Position numbers and translations under genes: made by a program. From assembly GCF_030272615.1 (NCBI RefSeq), contig NC_081415.1, positions 189,688,270 to 189,752,269 of the forward strand: 64,000 nucleotides of DNA, written 5' to 3'. The first letter of the stretch is position 1. Each line of letters starts with the position of its first letter. Source of the DNA: Cryptomeria japonica. Taxonomy: Eukaryota; Streptophyta; Pinopsida; Cupressales; Cupressaceae. The notes below the pieces were generated by a model. It saw only the letters and a list, made by a program, of their open reading frames with translations. It ran no database searches and was not told the DNA's origin. Positions 36,123 through 47,787 of the stretch are shown here, piece by piece.

Positions 36123-38361
36123 ATCCTTTCCTTAGTTTCATCCCATTTTCCATGTCCTTATCCTACCAACGTCTTTGAGCATACTTTTAAAGGTCATGGT
36201 CCATTTCTTTTCCAAGGCTACTATCCAAAAAAAAAAATGTTTGAGTCCTTCTTCCATCCCCTATCATGTGTCCATTTTCAACTAAAATGTCAAAATCCAA
36301 AAAAAAAAAAAGTGAAAAAAAAGAAACAAAAAAAAATAAAGAAAAATAATTCGTCCATTGGTGAAAACCTAGCAAACAGGCACCTTGGGCAAGTACCATG
36401 ATGAAAACTTGGTAAATAGGCGTCATGCATAATCTATGAACTTCTTGCATACCGTACTTGGGGACAGGTTTTATCCTATCATATCCTTTTGTCCTTCATT
36501 GTTCCATTGTCCTATCGAACCCCTGTCATTACCCTTCATATCTTATTGTCCCTCATGTCCAGTTTCCCTTTCCACCTTAGATCTTGACAAGGCTGAGGAT
36601 CATCATGAGCATCATGCATCTTGTTTGCATCTTTTAGTCTATCATAGCCTTTTGTCTTTATCCATTTGCTAATTATAACCTTTCATCCATATTCCCTAGC
36701 TTATTGCAACTTTCTGCCACTATCCCTTAGCCTACCCCGACCTTCAGTCCATGTCCCTTATCCATTATTGGTCTTGCTTATCCTATCCATATCTTATCAC
36801 TATCCATATGCTCTTTTTCATTCCTTGATCTTGATCTAACATAAGGATGCCAAATTTAAACATAGTTTCAAAAACCTCTTGACATGTCCCTCATGCCATG
36901 TTCCTGCTTTACATTGTCATATCCAGTCTCTTGTCCCATCACACAATAGCCCTTGAAAATTGCATCCGCATTGTCTCTATAATAAAAGGCCTTTATCTTC
37001 CTTCTATCCACCAACATTTCAGCAAGCCTATTTATTCACCTATCATATTCCTTGCCTTGCTAGACACTAGGGGCAAAATCATAAAAAATCATAAAAAAAC
37101 TCAAATAATGTCCTAAAAAAATCCCTAAAAATCAAATAATGTCCTGAAAAAATCCCTACAAATCATATAATGTCCTGAAAAAATTCCTAAAAATCAAATA
37201 ATGTCCTGAAAAAACCACTACAAATCATATAATGTCCTGAAAAACAAAACAAAAAAAATTGTGAAAAAACTCGAAATTCCTACAAAGTGAAAAACATCAA
37301 AATCCAAAAAACAATTTCTTTGGCATTTTGCATTTTGTCAATAAATGGTCCCCTTTGTGCGTAGACAGATCGTTGAGCATATATCCAATGACACTCAATC
37401 AAACATTGTGCTTTAATGAAATCATGCATTAACAGATGAACTATTTGACCAAGCAAGCATTCAACCTGATCACAGTTGTCACATCAATCAAAATAGCATC
37501 AACATTACCATTGGTCCTTGTCAACATTATCATGGGTCTTATACAGGGTGTGGTATACTCAAAACCAGACTGTGTCCTATCTTCGACGGGGTAACGCATT
37601 CCCTTTAACTAGACAACATGATCATTCTTGTTTTCCACTTTTGACAATGACGATCAGACTATTTGTTTGACTTGGTTGAATTTGTGTGTCTTATCTTTTT
37701 ACTGATTTATCTTTGGCTTCGATCATGTTCCTATGTTACTCAATGATGTCACTGAGTGATTCAGAGTGATTGGGATGGTTCATGGTCCCTTTCTTTTTTT
37801 TTTGTTGTGTTTGCTGTTTGTGGAATGTTTGTCACAAACTGGGGCAACTGTATCATTGGGTGTCTGTGATAAGTATGTTCACTTTGTGAATGCTGCACAT
37901 ACCTCGACCCTAGATGTATGCACCCTAGGATGTTTCACTCATTCCTTGTGTGCGATGTGTCTATCTTTTGCAAAAGGGGTTGCATTCCAGCTCTGGCCTT
38001 CAATGCCATGATGCTCTGCATCTGCTTTGCTACAGTAAATAAAGGTTGTCACCTACTTATGTACATTTGTGAAAGCAAGTTTTCCTTCATCTCTAACTAT
38101 CTTCTGTCTGATTTCTTCTTACTAACATTTCTTCTGTCAGTCTGGTCACGGTCTTTTGCGCCTTCCACTGCTTGTCCTTTGTGCATCCAACCTTCAATTT
38201 TTGATCCGTTCAAACCTTCATCTTCTGTCATTCTTATCGATCACTTGGCCTCTTTTCTGGATTTTTCTGGCCAATTCCTCGAGGGGGCATGCATATGTCA
38301 TTGTTATTGTCTGGGGCATTTTCATTATTGTTCTTTGAAACAACGCTTAGAATCGCATTGT
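36123..38361 (+). other. Element H 3' non-coding region
   Basis: No gene recognised. It holds an A-rich tract (36298-36350) and the 31-bp tandem repeat listed next. The plus-strand frame 37918-38391 is Cys/Phe-rich and has no family features. Confidence 0.5.
37101..37255 (+). repeat. 31-bp tandem repeat, five units
   Basis: Units begin at 37101, 37132, 37163, 37194 and 37225, each with the core AATGTCCTGAAAAAATCCCT and alternating TCAAAT/TCATAT starts. The alternation suggests a two-unit (62-bp) higher-order period. Confidence 0.88.
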
Positions 38362-38378
38362 CTCAAAGAGGGGCAAAA
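38362..38378 (+). other. Element H polypurine tract
   Basis: CTCAAAGAGGGGCAAAA lies directly before the right LTR. Confidence 0.75.
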
Positions 38379-39802
38379 TGTAGACATCTAAAAATGGTCA
38401 ATGCTTGTGGATTCATACTTTAACATTTGTGCATTGCCTTATTTTAGGGTTCTTGCATCGCATTAACATTTCTTCTATGTTGCACACTTGGTCTTTATCA
38501 TTTGCGAGCATCGAGTCCTTCTTCTACATTCCTCATTTTTCTCTCTTTCGAATTAGGTCTTGTCGATAGCAATCTTCAGTCATGATTTTGGTCGATCTTA
38601 TCCTGTCGCATCATGGTGCATGCTTATTTATCATCATTTTGGACATCATCAATCCTAATCAATGATAGAATTAGGGTTTTGTCCTCTTGTCAATCTTTCA
38701 ATCATCTTTAGCTTGTTAGTAATCATTTGCGATTATCAATTTGTCAATCTCGTCATTTTGCGATCGATTCGTCATCAATCCTTGTCCTTGTCAATCTTGT
38801 CATTTTGTGATCGATTCGTCATTGATCCTTGTCCTTTTCAATCATGTCAATTTGGATCGATTAGTCATTATTCCTTGTCAATTGGCACCTATCAATTTGA
38901 TCTCCTTGTCAATCTTGGTCAATTTGTCATTGATTTTATCAACAATCTCAATCATTTATCAACATTGGTCCTTTGTCAATCAAAATCATGATTGAACCTA
39001 CATTAATTTCTTGTTGTCTTGACCTAATTCCTTGTCCTCTTATTTCTAGGGTTTTATGATTTGTTCATTTAATCCTTTTCTTCTTCTTTGTGGGTTAAAT
39101 AAATCTATTTATTTAGTCCTAGGTCTCTTTCATGAATTAATTAATGGATGAAAACCTATTAATTAATTCACCTAATTTATATTTCATCTTTTTCCTCAAT
39201 TTTCTAATTTGCTAATTTCTCCTAATTCATAATTTCTATTTCAATCTTGTCATAATTTGTCATACATCTTGCATAGCAACTTGTCATAATTTGCCATAAT
39301 TTGTCATAATCTTGTCATAATTTGTCATACATCTTGCATAGCAACTTGTCATAATTTGCCATAATTTGTCATACACCTTGCATAGAAATTGTCATACATT
39401 TGTCATAATTTTGCCATTCTTTATTTGAATTTCCTTTCAAATCTCTTCATGCTAATCTTGTCCTCTCTCCAATTTGTCTATAAATTGTATGATTTTCTTC
39501 AATATCAAGAGGAGATCAATCACATTTTCGAGTAACCTTATACTGCGAATTTCATTAACAACTTGCTTTCCACTTGGATTTTGCACTTGTAGGTGAGATC
39601 CACATCAAATTTGAAGGTGAAAGAATAACAATGGAGCCACATGAAGGATATATCTGCATTTGTTTGCTTCGATTTCATTTGATTTGAATATCTTGTCTTT
39701 ATGTCTTCATTGGTTGGATTGGGATTGCTTGCATAGTAGCTTTAGGTTTTGTGGTTATCCTAATTGCTATTGCTTTGATGATTTTCAATTTCCTAATCTA
39801 CA
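38379..39802 (+). repeat. Element H 3' LTR
   Basis: 1,424 bp. It is about 90 bp longer than the 5' LTR because a block of TTGTCATAATTTG/CATACATCTTGCATAGC words is duplicated at about 39245-39390. Confidence 0.9.
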
Positions 39803-40420
39803 CATAATCCAAATGGAAGTACAAAGTAGGCATAGGTTCACCATGGGAAGGTAAAGGTTATTTTTCTTGGTCCTCAGGTGCAATTTTTATCTAGTTATAT
39901 GCACTAAAACCATTCAAGAATGAGAAGTATTGCTTTCCTGCTAAATAATCCAACACTTGGTCAATAAAAGGAAGTGGAAAATTATCCTTCTTAGTTCCAG
40001 CATTAAGTTCTCTATAATCTACATAGACCCTCTATTTTCCATTATTTTTAGGCACTATAACTAGAGGGGATACCCATTGACTATCATAAATTAGGTATAT
40101 AAACCCCACATATATCAACTTTTGAAGTTCTCCTCCTACTATCTCTCTTAATGCAGGATTGATTCTCCTCTTTGGTTGTCTTACTGGTCTGCAATCTTCT
40201 CTAATATAAATCCTATGTATGGTAATCCCATGCAAATGCTTACTTATGAACTTTAAGCAATTCTACCAAAGACATAGACTGATCTTGAGTGAGCTTATTA
40301 TTAATATTCAAACACTTGCCTGGTGATACCTCTATTTGTTTATTCAATTCAATCATATATGCTTAAGTAAAATTTGGCATTTGTACCTCATGTGGTAGTA
40401 GTGTATGAAGTAAATATTTG
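39803..40420 (-). pseudogene. Element G reverse transcriptase, N-terminal part
   Basis: Minus-strand RT start, cut by element H. Readable motifs: MSLVELLKVHK and AFAWDY (about 40225-40285), then HRIYIREDCRPVRQPKRRIN and SPLVIVPKNNGK (40032-40100). After a stop come RVYVDYRELN (about 40000-40030) and YFSFLNGFSAYN (about 39900-39935). These are the fingers and first palm motifs of Ty3/gypsy RT; the rest continues at 30046. Confidence 0.87.
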
Positions 40421-40640
40421 GTTGTAGGAAAGTTGTTTGAACTGGGAGTAGGAAGGATTGACTGCAATGGACATGAAAGCTTGATGAACACCCATCTGGT
40501 TTCTTAGTTGTTCCATAATGATTCTAAAGGATGTTGAAGAGTATTTCATCTTTCTCTTGAAGCTTCAAGAAGGGATCCTTATCTATCACCATAAGTTGTG
40601 CAACTAAATTTACTTCATCCGTTTCTTCCCCTATGTTGGG

Positions 40641-41132
40641 CTACACTAGTTGTGTCAAGTCGAGCTGAGGTTTTGTTGGGGGATAAAGTGCAAGATTCTT
40701 AGTAGACATGGCATCTGAAATTGTCATATCCCCTAACCTACATCCTATAAAAGCATCTATTGTAGCTAACCAAGGTCTTCCCAGAATAATGGGATATCCT
40801 CCTAGAGTTGCCTTTAGAGATATAATTATAAACTGAGTTGGGTGTTTCCAAGAATCCAGGGTGACTACAAGGTCTTCTACCATACCATCAGTTCTAATAG
40901 TAGAATTATTTGCTAGTTGCAGGATGGTAGGAGTAGGTCTTAGAGTAGTAATATTTAAATTTTGCATGACATCTTTTGTCATCACATTGATAGCTACACC
41001 TAAATCAATTAGGGAATTTTGAACTTGGATTCTATTGTTGATAATTTCAACTATAGGGCTATCCGGATTAGAATACTTAGAAATAATCACCTTCCCAAGC
41101 ATGATATCAGCTAGTTGGCCTACTACATGCAC
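40641..41132 (-). pseudogene. Element G aspartic protease region
   Basis: An open frame of 163 codons with the retroviral-type protease motif SLIDLGVAINVM (about 41000-41035; the catalytic D is in LIDLG, where plant Athila-type proteases normally have DLGAS) and PIILGRPWLATIDAFIG (about 40740-40800). It cleaves the Gag-Pol polyprotein in an active element. It continues into RT after about 200 bp of less clear sequence (40421-40640). Confidence 0.85.
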
Positions 41133-42236
41133 TATTTGTGGATCTTTTTTCTTTCTTCCTAGTTTCTTTAATTAAGCCTTTTTGATCACTTTGCTATAGC
41201 TTGGTACATCTTTAATGGATTAGATTAAAGGAATTTTGACACAAACATTATTTAGTCGATCTATAAGATCAAAAATTGGTTCCTCCTTTTGCTTTGTTAC
41301 TTTCATCTCAAGCCTTTGGAGAAATGGAGGTGTTTCATCAATTTTTTGTGGTTGACTGGATGGTATAGTTGGACTAGGCAAATTATCCTACTCAACTTCT
41401 TATGTAGGTAACACAGTTATCACCAAGGAAGAGGGTGTTGCCAAAGTTGTCCCTGATCACATATGTATATCACTTATGCTTACAACATATTCATGATATT
41501 GATTTGGATCAACAAAATAAACAGATTGTTGTTGTGATTTGGTATTTGGATTAGGGATAGGTTGTGCTATAAATTGTGTAGGTCTAGGTTCACTAATATT
41601 TGGTTTTGGAGGAGGCATTAGGGATTGTTGTTGTTTAGGTTGTTAAGATGGTTGTAGGTAACCAGTAGATTGGTTTGGTCATTGTTGTCCTCCCCTCCAT
41701 TGGGATGTCTGTTGCCAATTCCCTTGAGGTGGTTTCCTACCTCCTTGAGGTTGAGACCATGGAGATGAGGAGTTCTGATAAGTGGGCCATGTATTTTGAT
41801 TATTCCAAGGTTGTGAAGGAAAATTTCCATAGTTTTATGGGTAAGAAAGTTTCCATTGACTAATAGGATTATAACTATTTGTATAAGGACCATTGAATGA
41901 TAGTGGGTCTTGTGGCATACCTTGTCTTGGAGCCCATGGCCTTCTTTGTGCAATGTATAAAATTTGATCTTCATCTCCTTCAATTAGCTTGGACTCTAGT
42001 GGAATTGGTTGAATTTCAATATTAGCTACTATTTTGCACTTGCAATCCTTTTTCTTTTATCTACAGTGAAGGAAATATTCTACCAACATTGCCTCTACCT
42101 CTTCATGCTTCCTTTTGGCTTGAAGTGTATCCAGTTGAGTAGCCATATTTTTTATGGTATCTTGTTTGAAATTTGATAGTAGATTAGTGATCTCCATCCT
42201 TGAGACTCCATTAGTGGAATATTTACCCATACTAGG
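41133..42236 (-). pseudogene. Element G Gag C-terminal, Gln/Pro/Asn-rich linker
   Basis: In one minus-strand frame this reads as a low-complexity Gln/Pro/Trp/Asn-rich region (for example SPWSQPQGGRKPPQGNWQQT, about 41690-41760) preceded by PWAPRQGMPQDPLSFNG (about 41890-41940). That is typical of the stretch between Gag and protease in Athila-type elements. A CCHC knuckle was not found. Stops are scattered through it. Confidence 0.6.
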
Positions 42237-42973
42237 CTAGTAACCTCTTCCTTTCTTGATAACTGCTCTAGAGTAGTTTTGACATATTTTCTTGATGTCT
42301 TCCCAAGGGAATTGAGTGATATCTCCTCCTCCCATCAGGTCCATGACTTTAGTACAACTCTCATTGATTCCTCCGAGGAAGAGTAGCTTTTGAGATTCTT
42401 GACTCAGTGCGTGATTTGAGCATTTTTGCAAACAAAATAAGAATCTTGAAATGTAGTCCTCCAAGTTTTCATCTTCCTTTTGCTGCATCCAAAAGATGTA
42501 ATCTCCCCTAAAATTACCACTTCTACAACACTCTTTATATTTCTCAAGAAATTTTTTTTCATGACATCCTGACTGTTTACAGTATCTCTTCCTGAACTCA
42601 CGATCCATCTTAATGTTGCTTCGTTTAGAGTAGTAGGAAATAGTTTAAGCCTATGAGAATCTATGGTATAGTCATAGCTTCTATAGAAGATATCAAATTC
42701 AAATAGAGAAGTATCTGGGTCCTCTATTATTAGACCATATAATCTAGGGAGAACTGAAGTAGGGATATTTTTGCGATTATTGATATCAATTTGATCAGTG
42801 ACAGGGAATTCAAAAGTGGTTTGGTTATTTTGATTTTGTGCATCCATCCTTGGTTGATGAAGTATCAAAGCAAATGGGTTCTCAAAAGGATTTGGGTCAG
42901 CTGGGTCTTCAAGATTGTTAAAATTGGCAACTATATCAGCTAAAGCATTTATGTCTTTGTCTCTTCCTTCTTT
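42237..42973 (-). pseudogene. Element G gag core
   Basis: Retrotransposon Gag domain, minus strand. It contains GLIIEDPDTSLFEFDIFYRS and RLKLFPTTLNEATLRW (about 42600-42730). A frame change follows, then EFRKRYC, DYISRFLFCLQKC, LFLGGI and VMDLMGGG (42300-42600). These match the plant Retrotrans_gag pattern (a conserved W in LRW, then an L-rich helix). The N-terminal part continues on the other side of solo LTR C. Confidence 0.87.
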
Positions 42974-44497
42974 TGTTGGCAATATTGCATTATAACAGAC
43001 AATGAAAGATTGTTGGCATTTCTTAAGGATATTGAGAAGGTTGTTGATGATTATGGATATAACTGATTAAAGATGTTTTATTGTCTTGATATTATTATTT
43101 TGTCATGGATGTCAAGAAATTGATTTTCTAATTCAGTATGATGTTGCCATATCTTGAGAAGTATGATATGAAGATTATAAAGATGTTGGTACAAGACACA
43201 GGAAAGAATATGATGAATAAGGGGATGAATAAGGTATTCAATGGGCAACTACTACCAAGTTAGACAATGATGAGATCATGATGTTTAGATTGTTTTAACA
43301 TCATACATATGTTGTAAATTGTAAAGGTTAATAATATACTATGTTGTCAAGCAAAGAACCTAGTCAGTAAAACCTAAGGTTATCGCTATCGGTTAATGAA
43401 GGTGGAATGTCTACCGAGTGGAGTTTAGTATTCACCAAGTTGTTACCAAGTTGTAACCGAGCTATAACAGAATGCATTAAATGTTTACATGTGATATTTA
43501 ATGAAGGAAGCTGATGAGCTGGAGTGGATTAAATAATTGGTAAGCCGTGGAAGAAGTTTGTTAACAAATCTAAGGAAATGAAAAGTTGGCATGAAGATCT
43601 ACAGCTCAGATTGAACCGCAATACCTTGGCACAAGTTCCAAGACTATTATGCAAGTTCCAAGGCGGGGTAAAATGTTTTCAGATTGAAAGATGCATTGAA
43701 CCTGGACAAGATTGAAGATCTGATGGCTATGATTGATCATGGAAAATGTGATCAAGGAGATTAAGTGGTTACCTAATTGTTTATAAATAGGAAACTGTTG
43801 ATAAACAATGGATGCAAGCAAGTGTATGCATAGGGATGCTACATAGTGACTACCGAGCATAGAAGCTTGAGGACCTGTTTGAATAACAGAGTATAGAAGC
43901 CCAGCAAATAGACAAGATTAGTTCTATGTCTAGATTGTATTGAACAAATAGGAATCTGCTTTAGCATTTTAGATGTAAAGTTGCAGATAGATTTTATTAC
44001 TGTTATTTTATGAAAGTGACAGAAAATTTGTTAACCGAGTGGACTTAACAGTCTTATATGTAAACCCTCTAGCAAGGTGACATTTTGATTGAGTGTTTGA
44101 AATCCTTTAACAAGGTCACTTCTAACAAAGTGAAGATCCTAACAAATTTGAGAGAAATCCCTTAACCGGGTCACATCTAGCAATGTGTTTGTAATCTTTA
44201 ATAGGATTTGCTTTTAACCGAGCATACTCTAGAAGAGTATATTTTCTAGTGGGTCCAAAATCCCACAGTGGTTTTTCCCTATTTTGGTTTTCACGTTAAA
44301 TCTGGTGTTATGAGGTTTATATTGCTCATATGATTTTGAGTTTGCATGTTTAACAGTTTTGGTTATATTACTGATATATATCTTACCGAGCTTGAATCTG
44401 ATGTTTTTATGGATGATTAAGTTTGTATGATTCACCCCCCCCCCTCTCATCTTGTTGGCTATTGGATCTGTACTTATATTAAGTATCAGAACTATCA
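42974..44497 (+). mobile_element. Solo LTR C (A/B copia family) in the G gag
   Basis: A single 1,524-bp LTR (TGTTGGCAATATTGC...AGAACTATCA) without internal sequence, the usual trace of LTR-LTR recombination. The flanks read TCTTT (42969-42973) and TCTTC (44498-44502), a 4-of-5 target duplication. Joining the two sides gives a continuous Gag reading (NQVEE then GRDKDINALAD). The LTR ends in a run of C before TCTCATCTTG, as in A and B. Confidence 0.9.
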
Positions 44498-44612
44498 TCT
44501 TCTACCTGATTAAAGGCTTCTTCTGAGTAATTATCACGATAAGGGTCATGAGGAAGAAATATCCCTATGGCATCTCTTCTCCATTCAATTTTAACTCAGA
44601 AATAGCAATAGA
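44498..44612 (-). pseudogene. Element G gag N-terminus
   Basis: The minus strand reads RRDAIGIFLPHDPYRDNYSE (about 44518-44580), then FNQVEE up to the solo LTR. The start codon is not certain. Confidence 0.7.
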
Positions 44613-44712
44613 TCATTACTCTATGAAAGTGAAAACTGTATGTAAAATAAATTCTGACACTAATTGAAATAAAATACTTCTGCTAATGATTGCAACAAGT
44701 TCCCTAGTTTGA

Positions 44713-44738
44713 CACCATCCCTGGCAACAATGCCAAAA
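44713..44738 (-). other. Element G primer binding site (tRNA-Asp type, decayed)
   Basis: The minus strand reads TTTTTGGCATTGTTGCCAGGGA next to the LTR. The plant tRNA-Asp 3' end calls for TGGCGCCGTTGCCGGGG. The four differences are all C-to-T or G-to-A, as expected from cytosine methylation decay. Confidence 0.82.
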
Positions 44739-44739
44739 A

Positions 44740-46000
44740 TGTTTGGCTCTCTTAATGGTTCTAATAACTAGACTCTGAGGCCATGACTTAGGGATTGGAA
44801 ATCCATAATAAGTAGTTATATGATCATTGTGAAATCTCATTCCTTTGTCAACCCGAGGTGTATACTTGAAATGGGTCAATGAGGTATATGCATTAGAGTC
44901 CTCATTGTAGTCATTCTACTAAAATGAAAATTTTTCTCAAAGTAAATAATTGAAATGCTTGAATAGGAACTACCTTGAATTTAGAAAAATAGAAACTTGG
45001 TCCATAGAAAATAGGCAGGAATCTACTCTATTTTCCTTGGCTGCATGAACAATCACAAGGTGACTTCTAGTGGCTGTAGGAACAGTCAACTGCTAGGACA
45101 TCTAAATAAATATTGAAGAAAAATAACTGATGAACACAAAGGATGGAATTCCTACTAAGTGGTCCCCCTTAGAAAGTCTTCACAAAACTCAAATAAGTAC
45201 AAAAAATTGGAGTATTGTCTTATTAATCTGAAAACACCTATCATATCATAGTATTTTCTGAAAATTATTCTCTAGTAAAAGACTAAGAAATTACAATAGC
45301 TGATGTTCACCATCCCTAAGAAGAGATATTTGAACTTATTTATCATAAAGAAACTCCTAACTTACTCTAAGTACTATTGGGAGGTCCACTCCCAGAATAC
45401 TAAGAGGATGCCATTTATTACAACATAAGAAAGACGACAAGGAGTTACACTCTGAAAAGGAAACAATCAAGCTATTTCAACTATAGAGGAAATCTAGCAT
45501 AATCATTCCTCCTATATTTATTCTCCAACAAACATGAATACTGAAGTTTCATAATTACACTCTCTGAGCTATAGATAATCGATTGTTGACTCCTTCAATA
45601 TTCATCCTACTGAGATGTTGTCTCCAACCAACTAACTAGTATGAACTCCCACATTGTGAATCTTTGACCTTTTCTTGTTCTTCATTATTTCCTGCATCAT
45701 ACCATTAGCATGTACAAAACAAATGTATATATATTCCATGAAAGAATAACATTTATCTAACTACATGCAAGATTAATATGGATAAATCACATAGCTTGGC
45801 CATTCTATCATTAATCTTAAATTTAACCCAAAGGAATATATATAAAGGTAAGTTCATGTCATTTTGTCAAGTTCATGAAAACATAACAGGATCATTGTTC
45901 TAACAAAGTTTTAGGACTTAGACAGTATCTAGACCCTTGTCAAAACCTAGTTAAAGTATAGAAAATATATACAAAATTGAGCCATTATTTGAGCTCATCA
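44740..46000 (-). repeat. Element G 5' LTR
   Basis: 1,261 bp, TGTTTGGCTC...GAGCTCATCA on the plus strand, pairing with 23539-24798. Confidence 0.9.
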
Positions 46001-46781
46001 TAGCCCATGAACATTTTGCTAATATTGTCAGAACTAGATTCCATATTTTGCCAAATCTAAAGCGTTGACCCTCAAATCTTTATCAGTTGCTCAATTCTTC
46101 CAACAAACTAAATACTCCAAATACTCCTTTTGTTTGGTTCTCTTTGCAATGCGAGCATCAATCAATTGGTAAATTCCTTAGAACCATTTATCTATAAATT
46201 GATGTGTCCATTCTAGTGCACTTGGTAAATTTGAATATGTACTCTAATGTCCACTAGATTTACCTTCTGATAATTATATAAAAATGCAACATTTATTATT
46301 GGAGGGATATCAATACCAATTGAAATATCAATTTCATATGCATTGGTTTAAATCTTCTATAAAATCTTTCACAAGCCTCTTTTCATATGTACTCTAATGT
46401 CCACTAGATTTACCTTCTAATAATTATATAAAAATGCAACATTTATTATTGGAGGGATATCAATACCAATTGAAATATCAATTTCATATGCATTGGTTTA
46501 AATCTTCTATAAAATCTTTCACAAGCCTCTTTTCTTGGCACTTCAACTTATTGAATGTTCCTTGTGGGAATAGTTCCTTCTACAAATGTGCCATTACCAA
46601 CTCACCAATATGAAACTTTTGCACTCTTCTATGCATATCATCATTCTCTTTATATATAATGCAACTCTTCTCCAACACAATATACTTTAATTCAATTACA
46701 ATATAATTAAACACAATTCAAAAAATTGAAGGTCTTTTAAATTTTATTAGAAATTGCTAGGGAATCAATATACTTCTACAA
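46001..46781. repeat. Repeat R, copy 2, second piece
   Basis: This continues R copy 2 after element G and matches about 22101-22715, enlarged by the 150-bp duplication below. It ends at the LINE target copy ATATACTTCTACAA (46768-46781). Confidence 0.75.
46235..46534. repeat. 150-bp tandem duplication in R
   Basis: Two adjacent 150-bp units (46235-46384 and 46385-46534), both starting ATATGTACTCTAATG. I see a single base difference (CTGATAAT versus CTAATAAT), so it is recent. R copy 1 has one unit. Confidence 0.95.
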
Positions 46782-47787
46782 AAAAGTGGCTAAAAACCAA
46801 TCTCCTAAAAATAGCGATTCTACTAAGGAGATTGTATTGGCAAATACAAGTGTTTCGACATTGACTATTATGGCAATGGCGTTGGCTACTGCACAGACTG
46901 TTGAATTTATGGAAACTACAATATAATCAACTATAATAGATAATAATAGAACCGTCTGCCAAGCTATTCCAAGGAGTTTAATGGAGTGAATATTTGATAG
47001 ATAGGGTTTTGCACCTAAATAGTTTTGAAACCCACTAGTGACATCTATGGTGATGATTTCCTTATGGCTTGTTCATGGATCAGAGCATGGGAATTTACTT
47101 TTGTTGATTTTCCTTCTGTGATCCAACTTCGCGATGCCCTAGATTCTACAAAGTTGTGTGAATTGGCAGAGCCATTTTTTTTTTTTTTGATCAAGGGTCA
47201 AATGATAATTTGTCGGACATGGAAAAAAACAAAGTTGATGGAAGTCACATCATCTTTTCTATTGTAGTGGAATTGTGATTCCTTGCCCACTCCTTGTAAT
47301 AAAAAGAGGAATAGTAGATTGCACGGAGACTTGGTGATAGCCCTCTCTTATTTCCAAATCTCCTGTGTTTCCTTCCTACAACAACTTCTAACAGATATTT
47401 AGGGTTTCAAATTTCTATAAATGAAAGAAGGGGCAATCATTAGGGTTTGAAAGAAATATTATTTGAGTTTGGTGGGAGGTGAATCCTTTGAGGTACGACA
47501 TGCTCAGAACCTATTCAAAATTTTATGTATCCGATGGCTTCATGAAGCATAGACGTTGTGTCTATCTACGATTAAAGAAAAAAATCCAAAATATAGTAGA
47601 AAACTATCAAATTTTGAGAGATATCAACTATAAAAGCTGCAAAGATATCTTAGAATAAAATTGACGAGGCTCCGCAGCTTTTTAAAAAAGAAAAATAGTG
47701 TTCAAATTCATGGCCGATAGAAGGTATTTGGGTTCATGAGTGGATGTGGGTTGGGAAGACCCATCTCATGTTCCATAGTGGGTCTAC
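46782..47787 (+). promoter_or_regulatory. LINE F 5' UTR (probable internal promoter region)
   Basis: About 1 kb without a gene. The short frame at 47025-47267 has no ORF1 features. An internal promoter is expected here for an L1-type LINE; none can be pinpointed. Confidence 0.5.

Larger units (their letters stand above)
30047..39802 (+). mobile_element. Non-autonomous LTR element H inserted in the G RT
   Basis: A 9,756-bp LTR retrotransposon with TGTAGA...TCTACA ends, LTRs at 30047-31381 and 38379-39802, a polypurine tract before the right LTR and a perfect CATAA target duplication (30042-30046 and 39803-39807). The 7-kb interior holds no recognisable protease, integrase, RT or RNase H, only one long interrupted ORF (33370-36122) and repeats. 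That is the pattern of LARD or TR-GAG-like non-autonomous elements, which use proteins from other elements. The first ~320 bp of the LTRs differ at roughly 18 positions. Confidence 0.9.
23539..46000 (-). mobile_element. Athila-like Ty3/gypsy element G (minus), carrying H and C
   Basis: A full-length but dead Ty3/gypsy element. LTRs at 23539-24798 and 44740-46000 differ by roughly 10% over a 190-bp sample. The primer site resembles the tRNA-Asp site typical of Athila elements, and a polypurine tract lies at 24799-24812. The order gag, protease, RT, RNase H, integrase, then an extra coding region is that of Athila-type elements. Subtracting H (with its target copy) and C leaves about 11.2 kb, a normal Athila size. 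The target duplication is TAGCT (23534-23538) versus TAGCC (46001-46005). The matching place in R copy 1 (TAGCTCATGAACATTTT, near 22101) shows the empty site. Confidence 0.92.

Noticed and set aside
36298-36350. A-rich tract as a LINE or SINE tail
   Set aside because: No target duplication or element body next to it; it lies inside element H.
37766-38391. Cys/Phe-rich plus-strand frames before the H polypurine tract
   Set aside because: Two overlapping frames of similar length without family motifs.
41618-41983. His/Asn-rich 121-codon minus-strand frame
   Set aside because: A shifted reading of the Gln/Pro-rich Gag linker of G, where another frame gives the expected composition.
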